From positions 1 to 8,388 of the forward strand of contig JASHVH010000516.1 of the NCBI GenBank assembly GCA_030039575.1: a DNA stretch of 8,388 nt, read 5' to 3'. How positions within the stretch are numbered: the stretch's first letter is position 1; the number at the start of each line of letters is the position of its first letter. Source of the stretch: Acidimicrobiales bacterium. GTDB lineage: Bacteria; Actinomycetota; Acidimicrobiia; Acidimicrobiales; Palsa-688. Under the pieces are notes generated by a model. That model searched no databases and was not told where the DNA came from. It was given only the letters and a program-made list of their open reading frames with translations. This document shows positions 7,703 to 8,388 of this stretch, piece by piece. Both the position numbers and the translations under genes were made by a program.

Positions 7703-7897
7703 ATGACCGAGCAACAACAGGCTGACTCTTTGCTCACGCCTGCTGAAGTAGCGTCGCTCTTCCGGGTCAACCCAAAAACGGTCACTCGTTGGGCCCGCGC
7801 CGGCAAGATCACCGCCATCCGCACGCTGGGAGGGCATCGCCGCTTCCGCGCTACGGAAATCCGTCGCTGCTTGGACCAGGTCGAGCTCGACCACTGA
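7703..7897 (+). CDS. bldC: BldC-type MerR-like DNA-binding regulator
   Basis: A 64-residue protein that is almost wholly one winged helix-turn-helix of MerR type: [21 protein letters not shown] (10-30), then [19 protein letters not shown] (31-49). This matches BldC of actinobacteria, which binds tandem direct repeats cooperatively and, in Streptomyces, holds back entry into development. The short length without an effector or dimerisation domain is typical of BldC. In organisms that do not sporulate its targets are mostly unknown. It stands alone, divergent from the peptidase gene, with its own promoter region and a strong ribosome binding site. Excisionase-like MerR proteins are similar, but the run [10 protein letters not shown] and the absence of an integrase nearby favour BldC. 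Confidence 0.88.
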   Translation: MTEQQQADSLLTPAEVASLFRVNPKTVTRWARAGKITAIRTLGGHRRFRATEIRRCLDQVELDH

Positions 7898-8095
7898 CCC
7901 CGCCGCCATCGCGCGAGCGGGCTAACAAGTGGCGGACATTGGACGGGCCGGCGCCCGGTCGCTCCGGCTGGTGCCAGTTGGCGGTTCGGTAGCTAGCGCG
8001 CGGCCCAGCGCCCGCAACTAGTGGAGAGACTGTCGAAGCCCAAACCGGCCGGTCCAGGACCAGCCTGCGGGATACCAGCCCTCCCCCCGCTGGCG
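7898..8095. other. Gene-free stretch downstream of bldC
   Basis: No credible gene is visible. CCCGC (7899-7903) and GCGGG (7917-7921) could form a weak terminator for bldC with a 13-base loop, but no T-run follows. GGTGCCAGTTGGCGG (7970-7984) matches the 15-bp repeat unit further on (first ten bases the same as its second copy) and may be a decayed outlying copy. Confidence 0.5.
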
Positions 8096-8304
8096 TGTCC
8101 CAGTCCTGGTGGCGCCAGTTTTGGAGGTGCCAGTTTTGGAGGCGCCAGTCTTGGAGGCGCCAGTTTTGGAGGCGCCAGTTTTGGAGCGCGGATCTTGAAG
8201 GCGCAGACTTGGCGGCCCCAGGGTTGGGGGGCCCGACCTCTATGGCCTCAGGCTTGAAGGCCTCGGTCTCGAAGGAGCCACCACTTAAAGGATTGCCCCT
8301 GGCC
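8096..8304 (+). pseudogene. Pentapeptide-repeat remnant with 1-base frameshift
   Basis: Five tandem 15-bp units of GGCGCCAGTTTTGGA (8111-8185) encode GASFG; copies 1, 4 and 5 are identical, and copies 2 and 3 differ by one base each. A decayed unit precedes them (8096-8110). The next unit (8186-8199) has only 14 bases, lacking one G. After that shift the reading is ADLEG, ADLAA, PGLGG, then poorer units to about 8304, still on a 15-base period. The A(D/S)(L/F)xx pattern is that of pentapeptide-repeat proteins, which fold as a right-handed four-sided helix. The only upstream start in the first frame is a GTG at 8021 with no Shine-Dalgarno, and the shifted frame runs antisense into a tRNA, so this looks like a broken fragment. 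A non-coding minisatellite is the alternative. Confidence 0.45.
8111..8185. repeat. 15-bp tandem repeat, five near-identical copies
   Basis: Units start at 8111, 8126, 8141, 8156 and 8171. Differences are one C to T in copy 2 and one T to C in copy 3. The near-identity implies recent duplication, in contrast to the decayed units that follow. Confidence 0.95.
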
Positions 8305-8324
8305 CGGTCCGAGCCAGGGGCAAT
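8292..8324 (-). terminator. Terminator hairpin of tRNA-Phe
   Basis: ATTGCCCCTGGC (8292-8303) and GCCAGGGGCAAT (8313-8324) form a perfect 12-bp stem with a 9-base loop. On the minus strand it begins at the last base of the tRNA CCA end and is followed by CCTTT, a short T-run. It should stop transcription directly after tRNA-Phe. Confidence 0.8.
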
Positions 8325-8388
8325 GGTGGTCGGAGCCGGCGTCGATCCGGCGACCTCGCACTTTTCAGGCGCGCGCTCTACCGACTGA
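8324..8388 (-). tRNA. tRNA-Phe (GAA), 5' end cut off by the window edge
   Basis: On the minus strand the D-loop and D-stem 3' half (TCAGTCGGTAGAGC) are followed by the anticodon stem CGCGC/GTGCG (one G-U pair) and loop CTGAAAA, with anticodon GAA at 8366-8364. Then come variable loop AGGTC, T-stem GCCGG/CCGGC, acceptor 3' strand TCCGACC (8334-8328), discriminator A (8327) and an encoded CCA (8326-8324). About 11 bases (acceptor 5' strand, linker and the first D-stem bases) lie beyond the right edge. The T-loop is ATCGACG, with A instead of the usual T at position 54. Confidence 0.93.

Noticed and set aside
7703..7897. Phage-type excisionase
   Set aside because: The helix-turn-helix resembles MerR-like excisionases, but the [10 protein letters not shown] run, length and lack of an integrase fit BldC better.
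8096..8304. CRISPR array
   Set aside because: The repeats are 15 bp and abut each other without spacers, so this is a simple tandem array.
8095..8388. Open frame running to the right edge with Trp/Arg-rich WRRQF repeats
   Set aside because: The Trp/Arg repeats are the tandem DNA read in the wrong frame, and the frame runs antisense through tRNA-Phe.

Overview
The window is high-GC DNA with strong G/C at third codon positions. It carries a BldC-type regulator, an aspartokinase/Asd operon of actinobacterial type, and several GTG starts placed a few bases after a TANNNT -10 box (leaderless style). Together these point to an actinobacterium. I cannot name a genus; an Acidimicrobiia-like lineage is a guess.

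Layout. The left edge (1-22) is the 5' part of a tRNA transcribed leftwards, followed by about 360 bp without a gene. Then come: a GNAT acetyltransferase of the phosphinothricin/YncA type (+, 386-979); a convergent class IV PLP enzyme resembling aminodeoxychorismate lyase (-, 1007-1882); a divergent, coupled pair of a short DksA/TraR zinc-finger protein and a MazG-like NTP pyrophosphohydrolase (+, about 1963-2430); the lysC-asd operon (-, 2464-4715); a divergent membrane-anchored cyclophilin (+, 4824-5678); a convergent pair of a cyanophycinase/peptidase S51 homologue and a CaCA-type cation exchanger (-, 5685-7579); bldC (+, 7703-7897); a gene-poor tail with a 15-bp tandem repeat that looks like a frameshifted pentapeptide-repeat remnant; and a tRNA-Phe(GAA) (-, 8324 to the right edge) with a strong terminator hairpin.

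How genes work together. LysC and Asd are the first two dedicated enzymes from aspartate to lysine, threonine, methionine and diaminopimelate. They are coupled by a TGATG overlap, and lysC contains an internal start with a strong Shine-Dalgarno that probably yields a separate regulatory beta subunit. The zinc-finger/MazG pair is three bases apart and is probably translated together; its job is unknown, but both families touch nucleotide or (p)ppGpp physiology. The peptidase and exchanger probably share a transcript.

Most of the window is ordinary chromosomal housekeeping DNA. I see no phage, insertion sequence, CRISPR array or defence island. The points most worth a second look are the lysC internal start, the repeated promoter-to-GTG geometry, the zinc-finger/MazG pair, the frameshifted pentapeptide tandem array, and the altered second alpha-repeat of the exchanger.
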